Positions 31,918 through 41,692 of a DNA stretch of 64,000 nt are shown piece after piece (positions within the stretch are counted from its first letter, which is position 1; the number at the start of each line of letters is the position of its first letter). This DNA comes from Methanobrevibacter sp. V74 (GTDB lineage: Archaea; Methanobacteriota; Methanobacteria; Methanobacteriales; Methanobacteriaceae), in assembly GCF_963082495.1 (NCBI RefSeq), contig NZ_CAUJAN010000008.1, forward strand, positions 1 to 64,000. The letters run 5' to 3'. The notes below the pieces were generated by a model, which worked only from the letters and a program-made list of their open reading frames with translations, searched no databases and was not told where the DNA came from. The position numbers and the translations under genes are program-made.

Positions 31918-33555
31918 TTATTTTTCAATAGAAGAAACTCTGTGCCAGTCGTAAATGTTGGAGAAGATATCCCCTCCGTGAGGTTGTAATAATGCAGTAT
32001 CTTCAGAAATATCTAGACTGTCATCAACAAAGTATCCGTATTTTATTTCGCCAGCCCATAACCATGCCGCATCACCTAATGGTGAAATACCTTCACTTCC
32101 ATCCCAGGAAACTCCAGACCATTCACTGTATGAGGATTCACGATCCATTGATCTGGCTGTATCAATATGTTTATCCACAGCACTGTTATTTACTAAAGCT
32201 GGATTATTGTAACTCTGACCTGCATATTCTCCATAATATTCGCTCATCAAGGTTGATGGGTCAGTAGAACCGAATCCCCATACGACAGGGTCGGTATTTT
32301 TAATTGCATCCATTTCGTCCCAGTTGGAACCAGTTGCATTCACTTCAATACCAAATTCTTTTGCTTGTTCAGCGATAGTTACGGCAATAGCTTGTCTTTC
32401 AGAAGCATCAGATGCGTAGTATACATTGATAGATGCTTTTGTACCGTTTTTCTCAACGATTCCATCACCATCAGTGTCTTTCCATCCTCCTTCTTTTAAG
32501 ATTTGTTTAGCTTTATCAACATCTCCATCTTCAATAGCATTTACTTCATCGTTAGCCCATGGTAATTGGTGTGCAATACCGTCATAGTTAGGATATCCAA
32601 ATCCATTTAATGCACCTTCAGCTATTGCAGTTCTATTAATACCATAGTTTAATGCTTTTCTTATTGCTTTATCTGAAGTAACATTGTTACCCATATGATT
32701 TCCATCTTCAGTTGTTTTACCAGTATTAGGTACAACCGGTAAGGATAATCCTCTTACATCAATAGTATCGAGTAATTTCATGTTGTAGCCATCAATTGTT
32801 TCATTAGCATAAGCTAATGGTACAGCAGCCACATCTACCTCATGATTTTTAGCAGCATTGAATGCAGCATCATTCATTTCAAAGAGAATTGTTAATTTAT
32901 TAAATTCTGGTTGTTTTCCATAGTAGTCAGTATTTTTTTCTAAGATAAGTTGTTGACCTTTGTCCCATTGTACGAATTTATATGGTCCGGAACCGATTGG
33001 ATTAGATCCATATGTTTCGTTATTATAAGAATCAGACGGTACAATACCTAGATATGCAAATTTATCAACAAATGTGGAATCTGGTTTGTTTAATTTAAAT
33101 ACAACTGTGGTATTATCTTTAGCTGTGACATTTTTTAAACTACTGAAGTCTAAGTTACTTGCTCCATTTGTTGAAGCTTCATTGTAACTGAATGCTACGT
33201 CTTCAGCTGTTAATGGAGTACCATCAGTAAATTTAACATCATTTCTGATTTTAACTGTGTATTCAGTAAAATCATCATTTGCTTCCCAACTTGTTGCTAA
33301 ATCGTTTTTATATGTCATGTTTGGTGTCATCTTTAATAATGTAGATTGAATTAAAGGTTCTGCAAGGTAATTCCACCCAAGCATTGGGTCAAAACCGGCC
33401 TCAGGTTCACCTCCATGACTGTAAGCGGCAACTACTAGTTCATCATCTGCTCTTTCAGTGGAGGTTCCTCCCATGAGGACCGCTCCAGCAATAATAGCAA
33501 TAACTATTACAATGATTATTCCAATAATGTATTTGCGTTCCATTTTTTTCTCCAA
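31918..33555 (-). CDS. Nickel/peptide-type substrate-binding protein
   Basis: This 545-residue protein has an N-terminal membrane anchor (IIGIIIVIVIAIIAGAVL) and a family 5 extracellular solute-binding domain, with EPLIQSTLLKMTPN, NDVKFTDGTPLTAEDVAFSYN and IGSGPYKFVQWDKGQ. No lipobox cysteine is present, so the helix probably anchors it. Family members bind peptides, nickel or nickel chelates. Methanogens need nickel for F430, hydrogenases and CO dehydrogenase, so nickel is a reasonable guess. It is first in the operon, with about 30% of its residues in long matches to the paralogue at 35305. Confidence 0.82.
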   Translation of the reverse strand: MEKKMERKYIIGIIIVIVIAIIAGAVLMGGTSTERADDELVVAAYSHGGEPEAGFDPMLGWNYLAEPLIQSTLLKMTPNMTYKNDLATSWEANDDFTEYTVKIRNDVKFTDGTPLTAEDVAFSYNEASTNGASNLDFSSLKNVTAKDNTTVVFKLNKPDSTFVDKFAYLGIVPSDSYNNETYGSNPIGSGPYKFVQWDKGQQLILEKNTDYYGKQPEFNKLTILFEMNDAAFNAAKNHEVDVAAVPLAYANETIDGYNMKLLDTIDVRGLSLPVVPNTGKTTEDGNHMGNNVTSDKAIRKALNYGINRTAIAEGALNGFGYPNYDGIAHQLPWANDEVNAIEDGDVDKAKQILKEGGWKDTDGDGIVEKNGTKASINVYYASDASERQAIAVTIAEQAKEFGIEVNATGSNWDEMDAIKNTDPVVWGFGSTDPSTLMSEYYGEYAGQSYNNPALVNNSAVDKHIDTARSMDRESSYSEWSGVSWDGSEGISPLGDAAWLWAGEIKYGYFVDDSLDISEDTALLQPHGGDIFSNIYDWHRVSSIEK

Positions 33556-33832
33556 ATTTTAAATTTTCAATTGCTATAAATTTATTAAATTAAAAAATAA
33601 TTTAATTAAATAACAATTGAATTAAGTTTATTATTTTAGAAGTATTTAAAATTATCTAAGAAAAATATTACTAATTTGATTTATTTCTTAAAAAAGTATT
33701 ATTTATTACAATTTTTTAATTAATTTATATCATTAGGAATAATAAATGAAATGTGAAATCATTACATTTTTTTTTTATTTGAATTGATTATTAACATTAA
33801 TGAAAATATTAAAGATTATTGATATCCTTAAG

Positions 33833-34236
33833 GCATATTCTACCATCAAATGTGGTGCAGTTGAAATAAGTACTTTTCTAGTTATTCCTTCAAATAATGG
33901 AATTATAGCTTTTTTCTCTTTTTTACTTTTTAATTCTGGTGGTGTTTTATTGCTTGCTTAAAACATTTCATTAGAGAATCTAAGAAGTTTGCTTGCTGAG
34001 GTACTATAACAATATTCTTTCCTCTGATTTCTTGTGTATCTTCTTGTGTTAATGCTTTTAATTTATATTGTATTTACGTTGGATTTTGAATTAATTTGAC
34101 ATAACACAGTTAAAATTTCATTTTTAGATATATCAATGGTTAAATCAATAATTCAATTAATTTAATCCTTTATGTGATGAATAAATAAGATTGAAACATT
34201 TTATACATCTAATGACTTTTTCTATTCAATTGCCAT
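33833..34236 (-). pseudogene. Decayed third copy of the nickel/peptide ATPase (DppD type)
   Basis: The minus strand still reads KSLDV*NVSILFIHHIKD near 34220-34160, IDLTIDISKNEILTVL near 34140, then LTQEDTQEIRGKNIVIVPQQ followed by ANFLDSLMK near 34060-33980, and TRKVLISTAPHLMVEYA near 33880-33835. These align in order with the functional ATPases at 29051 and 38860 (LDVENVSISFIQY, DLTLDMTEGEILAVL, RGKNICLVPQSVNYLDPLMK, ARKVLLSTALLSDPDLLVADE). Stops, frameshifts and deletions, including the Walker A region, break it. It explains an otherwise long intergenic gap. Confidence 0.82.
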
Positions 34237-34369
34237 TTATTTTTCAAAGCATAAATTTTATATATGATTTAGTATTTTATTAATTAATGTTATTCAGAAA
34301 TTATTAAAAAGTATTACTTAATACATAAAAACAATTGATTTAATAATACTTTGATGGCTGGTATTTAAA

Positions 34370-34930
34370 ATGAATGTTACTATTAAAAAGTTAAGTAATG
34401 ATCCGCATGAAATTAGAAAGGTTCAAAAATTCTTATTTAACATGATTAAAAAAGAATTTGGATATGGTTACGTTCCAAAGTGGCATAAGGATATTGTAAA
34501 TTTGGAGGATTATTATATTGCTCCAAAAAGAAATAATTTTTTTGTTGCTTATAATGAAAATGAAGAAATTATATCGACAATTGGTATAAGGGCTTTTGAT
34601 AAGGATTTTCCTGAATTTAAACATTCATATTCTAATGAAAATACTTCAAGTATCTGGAGATTGTTTGTTGATAAAAGATGTCGACGTTGTGGTTTAGCTT
34701 CTAGAATGTTTGGTATTGCTGAGAATTTTGCAAAAGAATCAAATTATACTGAAATTTATTTACACACTCACAAAACATTAGATGGTGCTTTAGATTTTTG
34801 GGTAAAAATGGGGTTCATTGTCACTTTTGATGAAAATAACGAGCTTGAAACTGTTCATATGGATAAAAATATTTATGGATTAGAAATCAATCCTGGAGTT
34901 GCTGATTTTCAATATGTAGTTAAATTATAA
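34370..34930 (+). CDS. GNAT-family N-acetyltransferase
   Basis: This 186-residue protein has the GNAT acetyl-CoA motif A (WRLFVDKRCRRCGLASRMF, with R-x-x-G-x-A near residues 104-110) and a following helix-strand (EIYLHTHKTLDGALDFWVKMGF) typical of the family. The substrate is unknown. It stands alone between two divergent nickel/peptide transporter operons, with no cotranscription visible. The ATG at 34370 is not preceded by a strong ribosome site. Confidence 0.82.
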   Translation: MNVTIKKLSNDPHEIRKVQKFLFNMIKKEFGYGYVPKWHKDIVNLEDYYIAPKRNNFFVAYNENEEIISTIGIRAFDKDFPEFKHSYSNENTSSIWRLFVDKRCRRCGLASRMFGIAENFAKESNYTEIYLHTHKTLDGALDFWVKMGFIVTFDENNELETVHMDKNIYGLEINPGVADFQYVVKL

Positions 34931-35304
34931 TTTGTTTTTAAAATTTGGATTTTTTAACAGTACTCGGGTAAAATTAGCTGATTATTCATGATTTTTGTTT
35001 AAAAGAATGTTTCATTTATTTTTTCCTGTATTCTTTTGATTAATTTATGCACTCAAGTTATTTCACTATAATCGATTTATTATCGTAAACTATAATGTTA
35101 AAGCTAAAAATTTTTAATGAAAATTTTGTTTAAAGTGAAATCACATAGTTTTGTAGTAATTATTAGAAATAGTTAAATAATATGGAATTAAATATATCTG
35201 ATCATATTATTAATTTAAAAAGTATTATATTTATTATTAAATTATATGATAGGTGTATTACTTTGATTGATAATAGATTAAATGAATTATGGAGTTTTAA
35301 GAAA
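34931..35304. other. Gene-free region upstream of the second transporter operon
   Basis: No gene is supported here. A reading frame extends upstream of 35305, but a hydrophobic non-coding-like leader and the GGAG at 35291-35294 put the real start at 35305. It is AT-rich and probably holds the operon promoter. Confidence 0.5.
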
Positions 35305-36936
35305 ATGGATAATAAAATGAAATATTCTATTGTTGCTATAATTGTCATTGTTATTGCAATTGTTGCAGTTGCTTCAATGTTGGGAACGTCTAATGATGAT
35401 GATCCAACCCATATTGTTGTAACAGTTCCTGGTCTAACTGGTGAGCCTGCAACAGGTTTCAACCCGTTGACCGGTTGGGGTTGTGGACACATGAACTTTA
35501 ACCCTTTAGTTCAAAGTACACTTCTAAAATCTGATAAGAAGGGCAATTTTGTCAATGATTTAGCAACAGGATATAATATAAGTTCAGATGGTCTTAAATG
35601 GACTGTTGGAATAAGAGATGACGTTAAATTTTCCAATAACGAAACTTTAACAGCAAAAGATGTTGCATTCACATTCAATGAAGCAAGAACAAGTAGTTCT
35701 GAATTAGACATGTCCAACTTAAAGGAAGCTAAAGCCATAGATGATAATACTGTCGAATTTACTTTAAATTCACCTCAGTCTACTTTCACATATGATTTAA
35801 GATATATTGGTATTGTACCTGAAAAAGATTATAATAATGAGACTTATGGTGAAAATCCTATTGGTACTGGTCCTTATGTATTAAAACAATGGGATAAAGG
35901 TCAACAAGCTATTTTTGAAGCAAATGATAATTATTATGGGGATAAGCCATATTTCACACAAATAACTATGTTGTTCCCTGAGGAAGATAGTGCTGTAATG
36001 CAAATTGCTAAATCTAATCAGGCTAGTGTTGTTCAAGTACCGATTTCAGGTTTAAATGAAACTATTGAAGGTTATAATTTGGTAGAATTTTATAGTCCTC
36101 GTGCACAAGGTTTAACTTTCCCATATCAAAATGATACTGGTGTAAAAACCACTGGTGGAAATGATGTAGGTAACAATGTAACTGGAGATATTGCAATAAG
36201 AAAAGCTTTAAATGTTGGAATTAATCGTGAAGAAATCGTTAATTCTGTTTATAAAGGTCATGCAGTAGTTGATTATACTGGTGTTGATAGTCATAAATAT
36301 TCTAATCCAAATGCTATTATAAAAGACAATGATAAAAAAGAAGCTAAAAGAATATTGGAAGATGCTGGATGGATTGATACTGATGGTGATGGAATTAGAG
36401 AGAAAAATGGTACTAATGCAACCTTCACGGTATTGTATAGTTCTGATGATCAAGCAAGACAAGCTCTTGCAACAGTCGTATCTGAACAAGCTAAAGATTT
36501 AGGAATTAATATTGAGTTGGAAGGAACAGACTGGGATACAATATATTCTAGAATGTATAAAGATTCTGCTGTATTCCAACAATCTTCAGATAATCCTTAC
36601 AGGAATATTTACCAACAATATCATAGTAAAGAAAATTATAGTGAAGATAATTATATGAATCCAAATGGATATGGTAATTCAGAAGTAGATGCCATATTAG
36701 AATCTGCTTTACGAGAAAATGATGTCAATGCTTCTAATAGTCTTTGGGCTGACGCTGCCAATACTGGTTCTGGTTCTGGATTTGGACCTAATGCAGATGC
36801 TCCTTGGTTATGGATTGCTGATTTTGATTACTGTTATTTTGTAAAGAATGATATTGATATGGGTGCTCCTCCAAGCGTAGGTCACGACTATATGCAAAAC
36901 ATTTGTGAATGGACACGTACCAATTCAACTAAATAA
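35305..36936 (+). CDS. Nickel/peptide-type substrate-binding protein, second operon
   Basis: This protein of about 543 residues starts at ATG 35305 (MDNKMKY) because GGAG lies about 10 nt upstream, giving an N-terminal anchor helix (SIVAIIVIVIAIVAVASML) like the paralogue at 31918. Family 5 solute-binding motifs are present (NPLVQSTLLKSDKKG, NPIGTGPYVLKQWDKGQQ). It shares long matches with the other binding protein, including the Asn/Asp-rich DTDGDG(I/V) loop near the middle. Differences in the binding cleft suggest a different ligand. It leads the plus-strand operon. Confidence 0.82.
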   Translation: MDNKMKYSIVAIIVIVIAIVAVASMLGTSNDDDPTHIVVTVPGLTGEPATGFNPLTGWGCGHMNFNPLVQSTLLKSDKKGNFVNDLATGYNISSDGLKWTVGIRDDVKFSNNETLTAKDVAFTFNEARTSSSELDMSNLKEAKAIDDNTVEFTLNSPQSTFTYDLRYIGIVPEKDYNNETYGENPIGTGPYVLKQWDKGQQAIFEANDNYYGDKPYFTQITMLFPEEDSAVMQIAKSNQASVVQVPISGLNETIEGYNLVEFYSPRAQGLTFPYQNDTGVKTTGGNDVGNNVTGDIAIRKALNVGINREEIVNSVYKGHAVVDYTGVDSHKYSNPNAIIKDNDKKEAKRILEDAGWIDTDGDGIREKNGTNATFTVLYSSDDQARQALATVVSEQAKDLGINIELEGTDWDTIYSRMYKDSAVFQQSSDNPYRNIYQQYHSKENYSEDNYMNPNGYGNSEVDAILESALRENDVNASNSLWADAANTGSGSGFGPNADAPWLWIADFDYCYFVKNDIDMGAPPSVGHDYMQNICEWTRTNSTK

Positions 36937-37010
36937 TCATTTCTTTCTTTTTTTTATTTTTTTTTTTTAAAATAGTTTTTAACATGTATTAGTTTTGGAG
37001 TATTGATAAT

Positions 37011-37991
37011 ATGGATTCACGTATGATGCTTTTTTTTAGGAATAAGTTAGTTCATTTCATTGTTTTGATGGTAGCAGTTTCGATTTTTAGTTTTTTATTA
37101 TTGGATCTTTCGCCTATTGACCCTGTTAATGCATATTTAAGAGAAACTCCTGTGACTGAAGCTCAAAGAGCATTATTAGAACAGTATTGGGGTGTAGGTC
37201 AACCTATTACCACTAAAATATTTAATTGGTTTACTAATTTTATTCAAGGAAACCTTGGAAATTCATTAATTTTTAGAAAACCTGTAAGTGATGTTATATT
37301 TGAGAAATTCACAGCATCTTTAGTATTAATGTTATTATCCTGGGTTATCAGCGGGTTATTAGGATTTGTTTTAGGTGTTGTATCAGGTAAAAATAGGGGA
37401 TCATGGATTGATAAAATCATAAGGGTTTATTGTTATATCTTGCAGTCAGCACCAACCTTTTGGATAGCATTACTTATTTTAGTAATTTTTTCAGTAGAAC
37501 TGGGATGGTTTCCAGTTGGATTAGGTGTTCCCATTGGAGTGTCGAGCACGGATGTAACGATATGGCAATGGCTTGCAAGACTTGTGCTGCCAACGCTTAC
37601 ATTAAGTATGGTTGGTGTTGCACCAATTGCATTGTATACACGTAATGAACTATTAAATGTATTGTCTTCAGATTATGTGTTATTTGCCAAATCTAGAGGT
37701 GAAGATGGTTGGGATTTAATCGAAAGACATGGCATACGTAATATTTTATTACCTGCCTTAACATTACAATTCTTAAATTTCAGTGAATTGTTTGGAGGAA
37801 CAATACTTGTAGAACAAGTATTTTTATATCCTGGAATTGGTCAAACTGCTGTTGCTGCAGGTCTTCAAAGTGATGTGCCATTATTATTGGGGATAGTTGT
37901 AATAAGTGCAGTATTTGTGTTTGTTGGAAATTTAATTGCAGATATCTTATACTACTTTATTGATCCACGTATTAAGGAGAATGAGGTATGA
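37011..37991 (+). CDS. Nickel/peptide permease (DppB/NikB type), second operon
   Basis: This 326-residue paralogue of the protein at 30857 has the same landmarks: LLEQYWGVGQPITTK, GNLGNSLIFRKPVSDVI and AKSRGEDGWDLIERHGIRN. A T-rich terminator-like stretch (36937-36970) separates it from the binding-protein gene, so expression of the transporter may be lower than that of the binding protein. It overlaps the C permease by 4 nt. Confidence 0.9.
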   Translation: MDSRMMLFFRNKLVHFIVLMVAVSIFSFLLLDLSPIDPVNAYLRETPVTEAQRALLEQYWGVGQPITTKIFNWFTNFIQGNLGNSLIFRKPVSDVIFEKFTASLVLMLLSWVISGLLGFVLGVVSGKNRGSWIDKIIRVYCYILQSAPTFWIALLILVIFSVELGWFPVGLGVPIGVSSTDVTIWQWLARLVLPTLTLSMVGVAPIALYTRNELLNVLSSDYVLFAKSRGEDGWDLIERHGIRNILLPALTLQFLNFSELFGGTILVEQVFLYPGIGQTAVAAGLQSDVPLLLGIVVISAVFVFVGNLIADILYYFIDPRIKENEV

Positions 37992-38851
37992 TGTTTAAAA
38001 AGAAAAGTGATGATAAAAAGCCTTGGTTTATATATAATGCTAATCTCCGAACTAAAACATTGGTTATAATTGGAATATCTACACTATTTTTATTAGTTAT
38101 CCTAATAAGTAGTATGATTATTGATGTATCTTCATTAACCACTAATTTTTCACAGTTTAATCAATTGCCTTCTTTTGAGCATATTTTCGGTACTGATTGG
38201 ATGGGTCGGGACATGTTTGTAAGAACTGTTGCAGGACTTGGATTGAGTATGGGAGTAGGGGCTTTTGCATCTGTCATAAGTACAGCAGTTGCAATTGTCT
38301 TAGGATTGTTTTCAGGAGTTAATAGAATATTAGATGAATTTGTTGCAGGAATAATAGATTTGTTCTCAGCTATTCCACATATATTGCTTATTATTTTATT
38401 GTCAATCTCTTTTGGTGGAGGATTTTATGGGGTAATTATGGGTGTTGGTTTAACTCATTGGACACCATTAGCTCGTATTTTAAGGGCTGAAGTAAAGCAA
38501 ATACAAACAATGGAGTTTATTAAAGTAGCTGAACAACAAGGTAAATCCAAACTATGGATTGCAACAAAGCATATGTTCCCATTATTACTTTCACAAATTG
38601 TGGTGGGTGTTATATTAATGTTTCCTCATGCAATTATGCATGAAGCAGGTATTACTTTCTTAGGATTTGGTTTATCTCCACATGAACCGGCTATTGGTAT
38701 TATTTTAGCTGAATCCATGCAATATTTGTCAAATGGTTGCTGGTGGTTAGCATTTTTCCCTGGTGTTTCTTTATTAATCATTGTATTGTTATTTGATTTG
38801 ATTGGTGAGTATGTACATAAGTTATTAGATCCATCTGAGGCTCAAAATTAG
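37988..38851 (+). CDS. Nickel/peptide permease (DppC/NikC type), second operon
   Basis: This 287-residue paralogue of the protein at 30007 has FGTDWMGRDMFVRTV and the coupling region VAEQQGKSKLWIATKHMFP. The start codon overlaps the previous stop (ATGATG). It precedes the D ATPase by 8 nt. Confidence 0.9.
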   Translation: MMFKKKSDDKKPWFIYNANLRTKTLVIIGISTLFLLVILISSMIIDVSSLTTNFSQFNQLPSFEHIFGTDWMGRDMFVRTVAGLGLSMGVGAFASVISTAVAIVLGLFSGVNRILDEFVAGIIDLFSAIPHILLIILLSISFGGGFYGVIMGVGLTHWTPLARILRAEVKQIQTMEFIKVAEQQGKSKLWIATKHMFPLLLSQIVVGVILMFPHAIMHEAGITFLGFGLSPHEPAIGIILAESMQYLSNGCWWLAFFPGVSLLIIVLLFDLIGEYVHKLLDPSEAQN

Positions 38852-38859
38852 GTGTTTTT

Positions 38860-39801
38860 ATGGAATTATTAAGTGTTTCAAATTTATCAATAGGTTTTAC
38901 TCAATATGTTCAAGGACTACAACAAAGGGAACTAAAAGTAATCTCTGATTTATCATTGGATGTTGAAGAGGGAGAAGTTGTAGCTATTCTAGGGTCTAGC
39001 GGGTCAGGCAAAAGTCTACTTGCTCATGCTATATTGGGAATTCTTCCAAATAATGCAACATGCACGGGAGATATTAGTTTTAAAGGTAAAGTTTTAACAG
39101 AAGAAGATAAAAAGGCCATTAGAGGTAAAAATATCTGTTTAGTTCCACAATCAGTCAATTACCTGGATCCTTTAATGAAAGTATCGCAGCAAGCTATTGG
39201 AAAAACGAATGGTGAAGAAGATTATAAACGTAAAAAATCCCATCAAAGAGAAGTATTTGCTAAATATGGTCTAGATGAATCTGTAGATGTAATGTATCCA
39301 TTTGAACTATCTGGAGGTATGGCGAGAAAAGTTTTACTTTCAACCGCATTATTGTCTGATCCAGATTTATTAGTTGCTGATGAACCAACACCTGGATTAG
39401 ATGCTAAAAGCGTAGAAGAAACAATCAATGATATTAAAAGGTTAGCTGAAGATGGTAAAGGCATTATTTTAATTACTCATGATATAGAAGTAGCTATTAG
39501 AACTGCTAATAGAATTGCAATATTTTATTCAGGTTATGTAATTGAAATTAATCAAGTAGAAAACTTTAAAGATGTTAATAAGTTAATGCACCCATATTCA
39601 AAAGCATTAATAGGAGCTTTGCCGGATAATGGATTTAAATTAACTGAGGGCACCCAACCATTAAATGATGAAGAAGGTTGTATTTATTATAAAAATTGTC
39701 CAATGAGAAAAGAAATATGTAAAGATACTAAGCCATTATTACGTGATATTGGAAATAATAAAGTTAGATGTCACCTGTGGGAGGAATACGATGAAACTTG
39801 A
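38860..39801 (+). CDS. Nickel/peptide ATPase (DppD/NikD type), second operon
   Basis: This 313-residue ATPase has Walker A GSSGSGKSL, the signature LSGGMARK and Walker B LLVADEPTPGLD. The C-terminal Cys-rich part (CIYYKNCPMRKEICK) is present. It overlaps the start of the F ATPase. It is close to the protein at 29051 and to the pseudogene at 33833. Confidence 0.88.
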   Translation: MELLSVSNLSIGFTQYVQGLQQRELKVISDLSLDVEEGEVVAILGSSGSGKSLLAHAILGILPNNATCTGDISFKGKVLTEEDKKAIRGKNICLVPQSVNYLDPLMKVSQQAIGKTNGEEDYKRKKSHQREVFAKYGLDESVDVMYPFELSGGMARKVLLSTALLSDPDLLVADEPTPGLDAKSVEETINDIKRLAEDGKGIILITHDIEVAIRTANRIAIFYSGYVIEINQVENFKDVNKLMHPYSKALIGALPDNGFKLTEGTQPLNDEEGCIYYKNCPMRKEICKDTKPLLRDIGNNKVRCHLWEEYDET

Positions 39802-40402
39802 AGGAAATAATATTTCATTTGCTTATAAAAAAGATTCACCTATATTAAATAATATTTCTATAAGTGTTCCTAATGATAAAGTAATAGGTTTAATTGGTGA
39901 TAGTGGTAGTGGTAAAAGTACTTTATGTAAAATACTTTCTGGTTATATTCCAAGATACGAAGGAACTGTAACAATTGATAATAATCCTATAGAGTCTAAG
40001 GATTATAATCCAGTACAACTTATATTTCAACATCCTGAAAAAACTATGAATCCAAAATGGAAAATGGAAAATATTTTGGAGGAATCATGGGTTCCATCAA
40101 AAGAATTAAGAGATACATTTGGTATTTCTGATGGTTGGTTAAAAAGATGGCCTAATGAGTTATCTGGGGGAGAATTGCAAAGATTTTCAATATTGAGATC
40201 TTTACATCCTAAAACAAGATTTATCATTGCAGATGAAATCAGTACCATGCTTGATACAGTAACACAAGTACAAATATGGGATGTATTATTAAATTATGCT
40301 AAAAAAAATAATATTGGAATTTTAGCTGTAAGCCATGATAAATCATTACTTGAAGTAGTATCAGACGAAATATTTTATTTCAACGAATTAAATAAAAAAT
40401 AA
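39791..40402 (+). CDS. Nickel/peptide ATPase (DppF/NikE type), second operon
   Basis: This protein of about 203 residues has Walker A GDSGSGKST, the signature LSGGELQR and FIIADEISTML. The ATG at 39791 follows GAGGAA and overlaps the end of the D gene, so translation is coupled. It ends the operon, and the genes share order and spacing with the divergent copy. Confidence 0.88.
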   Translation: MKLEGNNISFAYKKDSPILNNISISVPNDKVIGLIGDSGSGKSTLCKILSGYIPRYEGTVTIDNNPIESKDYNPVQLIFQHPEKTMNPKWKMENILEESWVPSKELRDTFGISDGWLKRWPNELSGGELQRFSILRSLHPKTRFIIADEISTMLDTVTQVQIWDVLLNYAKKNNIGILAVSHDKSLLEVVSDEIFYFNELNKK

Positions 40403-40814
40403 TTCTTTTATTTAATTTCATTTATTTTTTTAAACAATTTACAGTATTGATAATTGAAGATCCTACTGTAAAAAAATTCGCTGATTTTTGTTAAATTTAG
40501 TTTTTGAAAATACGGATTTCTCAAACCACCTGGTCATTGAGTTTTATTTTCTTTTTTGCACTCTTTCATGTTCTTTTTATTTTTCCAGAAAATATTGTTT
40601 TAAATTATATCTTTATCAAACAGACTCTTCACATACCTTTTGAATTTTTAATTTATATCTGTTCGTCTAAGCGGTTTTTTATAAGTTAATCTTCCATAAA
40701 AAACGCCCTCCAAAATTAATTTCAATAAGATTTTATAAAAACAAAATTGAGTTTAACACAAATTACATGAATAGTAAATAACTTAATATGTTAGTAGATT
40801 AAATAATATTGAAT
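40403..40814. other. Gene-free region, about 410 bp
   Basis: There is no convincing gene. One 61-codon open frame (40504-40689) lacks a ribosome site and has poor composition. T-rich stretches after 40402 serve as a terminator. Confidence 0.5.
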
Positions 40815-40843
40815 ATGTACTTTTGTACATAAAACTATATAAA
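40815..40843 (+). promoter_or_regulatory. Palindrome ATGTAC-N4-GTACAT next to the TATA box of the Asp-rich secreted protein
   Basis: ATGTAC-TTTT-GTACAT (40815-40830) is a perfect 6+4+6 palindrome. CTATATAAA, an archaeal TATA box, follows at about 40835-40843 and points to a start near 40864. The site overlaps where upstream promoter factors bind, so it is likely an operator or activator site. Confidence 0.55.
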
Positions 40844-40864
40844 TGTTAGACATATTTTACAGGT

Positions 40865-41692
40865 GTGGAAAAAATATTGAATAAAAAATTTGTTTTACTT
40901 ACGATATTTATTGTAAGTTTATTAGCAGTTACGGCCGTAACTGCTATTGAGAATAATGAAAATAGCATGACGGGTTTGTCAGAATCTGATCTTTTGGATT
41001 CTGAAAATAATATAGATAAAATTAGTTCACGTGATCATGATGATGACGATGATGATGACGATGATTTCTCAGCAGTTGGAAATAAGAAAAAAGAAAGCGA
41101 TTTAGAAATCGATTCAAAAATTGTAAAAAGCGGTAAAAAAGTTAAAATTACCAGCTATATTTTTGATGATGAAACTGATAAAATCGCAAAAACTGCAAAG
41201 GGGAAGGTATCATTAAAAGTTGATGGTAAAAAATATTCGGCTAAGGTTAAAAACGGAAAGTTTTCAATAACATTTAAAGCTCCATCCAAAGCTAAAAGAT
41301 ATGTGTGTAAAGTAAAATATAGTGGAGATTCTAAGTATAGAGGCGATTCCACTACATTTAATTTAATAGTCAAGAAATCTGCTACTAAAAGTAAATATGT
41401 CAATATTAAGGTAGCAGTTAAAAATAATAAATATGTTACAAAATATAGTGGAAAATATAAGATTAAAACTTATCAAAAGGAAACACCTAAAGGTTTTAAA
41501 CTTAAAATATATGTATATAAAAATGGTAAAATTGTAAATCCTGATAATTACTTATCTAAAGTTCACTTTAAAAATAAAGGTCAGTGGAAATGGAGTAATT
41601 GGGATGATGGGGAAGATGAGTTAACTTATCATGACTATTGGTATTACAAATCAGTAAAGACCGATAAGGTTATGGTAAAACTTAGAAAATAA
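40865..41692 (+). CDS. Secreted Asp-rich protein with Ig-like domain
   Basis: This protein of up to 275 residues has a signal peptide (KKFVLLTIFIVSLLAVTAVTA), then an acidic stretch with a run of nine Asp (near residues 59-67). An Ig-like beta domain (VKSGKKVKITSYI ... AKRYVCKVKYSGDSKYRG) follows, then a second Lys/Tyr-rich domain. Bacterial-type Ig-like domains are common in Methanobrevibacter adhesin-like proteins. The GTG at 40865 could be leaderless given the TATA position; the TTG at 40877 is an alternative behind AGGTG. The Asp cluster may bind calcium. Function unknown; surface localisation is inferred. Confidence 0.7.
   Translation: MEKILNKKFVLLTIFIVSLLAVTAVTAIENNENSMTGLSESDLLDSENNIDKISSRDHDDDDDDDDDFSAVGNKKKESDLEIDSKIVKSGKKVKITSYIFDDETDKIAKTAKGKVSLKVDGKKYSAKVKNGKFSITFKAPSKAKRYVCKVKYSGDSKYRGDSTTFNLIVKKSATKSKYVNIKVAVKNNKYVTKYSGKYKIKTYQKETPKGFKLKIYVYKNGKIVNPDNYLSKVHFKNKGQWKWSNWDDGEDELTYHDYWYYKSVKTDKVMVKLRK

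Noticed and set aside
34931-35180. Further pseudogene between the GNAT gene and the second transporter
   Set aside because: I could not align any frame with neighbouring genes.
40504-40689. 61-codon open frame
   Set aside because: There is no ribosome site or TATA spacing, the sequence is rich in Phe/Ile as expected from AT-rich noise, and it is not recognised.
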